Source: Acetofilamentum sp.
GTDB taxonomy: Bacteria; Bacteroidota; Bacteroidia; Bacteroidales; DTU049
Direction of reading: 5' to 3'
Assembly (NCBI GenBank): GCA_020720525.1
Contig: DYON01000132.1
Location: forward strand, 1 to 7,321
Length of the DNA: 7,321 nt
Both the position numbers and the translations under genes were made by a program. Numbering within the stretch: the stretch's first letter is position 1; every line of letters starts with the position of its first letter. The notes beneath the pieces were generated by a model. It did not search any database. It had not been told where the DNA came from and saw only the letters and a list, made by a program, of their open reading frames with translations. This document shows, piece after piece, positions 6,741-7,321 of the stretch.

Positions 6741-7321
6741 ATGCGAACTGTTTACACATTTTCTATTTTGCTCTACACGCTTGCAATACGTTTGGCAGCA
6801 ATTTTTGGCAATAAAAAAGCCTATTTGTGGCTTTCGGGGCGAAAGCTACAACAAGCCGAATGGCATAAGTCGCATTTAGACAGAAAATGGATTTGGTTTC
6901 ATGTGTCGTCGCTGGGCGAATTCGAACAAGGACGCCCGCTCATTGAATATTTTAAGGATAAACATCCCAACAAGGCAATTCTTCTCACTTTTTTTAGTCC
7001 TTCAGGATTCGAAGTTCGCAAAAATTATAGCGAAGCCGATTTGGTGCTCTATCTCCCAGCCGACAAGCCATCTAATGCCAAACTATTGCTTAAAAGTTTT
7101 CATATCGAAATGGCCTTTTTCGTGAAATACGATTTTTGGTTCAACTACCTGAACGAATTGCGAAAAAACAAGATTCCTCTTTTTCTTGTATCGGGCATTT
7201 TCCGACGAAAAATGCATTTTTTCAAATGGTACGGTTGCTGGCAACGAAATCAGTTAAAAGCGTTTACGTATTTTTTTATTCAAAACGAATTGTCGCTGCA
7301 ACTGCTCGACGAAATAGGATT
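6741..7321 (+). CDS. waaA: 3-deoxy-D-manno-octulosonic acid (Kdo) transferase, 3' partial
   Basis: WaaA (KdtA) transfers Kdo from CMP-Kdo to the lipid A precursor at the cytoplasmic face of the inner membrane. The frame opens with ATG at 6741, one base after the TGA of the preceding gene, and runs through the window end with 193 complete codons; the family is usually a little over 400 aa, so about half is present. Residues 4-22 form the N-terminal membrane anchor. WFHVSSLGEFEQGRPLIE (52-69) contains the acceptor-side catalytic Glu (E60), followed by LLTFFSPSGFEVRKNY and YLPAD, then FVKYDFWFNYLNEL and LVSGIFR, all characteristic of the N-terminal Rossmann lobe of this GT-B enzyme. The CMP-Kdo-binding lobe is beyond the window. 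It is the fourth gene of the mqnD-hldD cluster and pairs naturally with hldD in LPS inner-core synthesis. Confidence 0.94.
   Translation, partial: MRTVYTFSILLYTLAIRLAAIFGNKKAYLWLSGRKLQQAEWHKSHLDRKWIWFHVSSLGEFEQGRPLIEYFKDKHPNKAILLTFFSPSGFEVRKNYSEADLVLYLPADKPSNAKLLLKSFHIEMAFFVKYDFWFNYLNELRKNKIPLFLVSGIFRRKMHFFKWYGCWQRNQLKAFTYFFIQNELSLQLLDEIG

Noticed and set aside
1..7321. A novel defence, mobile or biosynthetic system
   Set aside because: All genes but the two barrel proteins are recognisable core metabolic or envelope enzymes, and no transposase, integrase, toxin, CRISPR or att-like structure was seen.

Overview
The window looks like chromosomal DNA from a member of the Bacteroidota. Supporting signs are moderate to low GC, a TAnnTTTG-type promoter element, weak or absent Shine-Dalgarno sequences, outer-membrane barrels ending in aromatic residues, and protein styles typical of that phylum. 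I do not place it below phylum level. There is no sign of mobile elements, tRNA, rRNA or CRISPR, and no clear horizontal transfer. It reads as a housekeeping envelope and quinone locus, not a new defence or mobile system.

Layout. Positions 1-1215 (+) hold the C-terminal part of a large outer-membrane beta-barrel protein whose start lies outside the window. It converges on a leftward gene pair: lnt (3864-2224, apolipoprotein N-acyltransferase), then a UbiA-family prenyltransferase (2171-1320), read as MqnP of the futalosine menaquinone pathway. A 314-bp divergent intergenic region (3865-4178) separates lnt from a tight rightward cluster: mqnD (4179-5015), hldD (5003-5977, overlapping mqnD by 13 bp), a 252-aa secreted putative barrel protein of unknown function (5981-6739) and the first 193 codons of waaA/kdtA (6741 to the window end).

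How the genes fit together. MqnD makes 1,4-dihydroxy-6-naphthoate and the UbiA-family enzyme is expected to prenylate it, so both arms of the divergent locus contribute to menaquinone. HldD makes the L,D-heptose donor for the LPS core and WaaA adds Kdo to lipid A. Lnt N-acylates lipoproteins. The unknown barrel protein sits between two LPS-core genes and is the most interesting unassigned gene here. Sequence-level oddities are a strong shortage of GATC compared with the isomeric word TCGA, an A9 tract inside lnt, and small direct repeats in the two intergenic regions.
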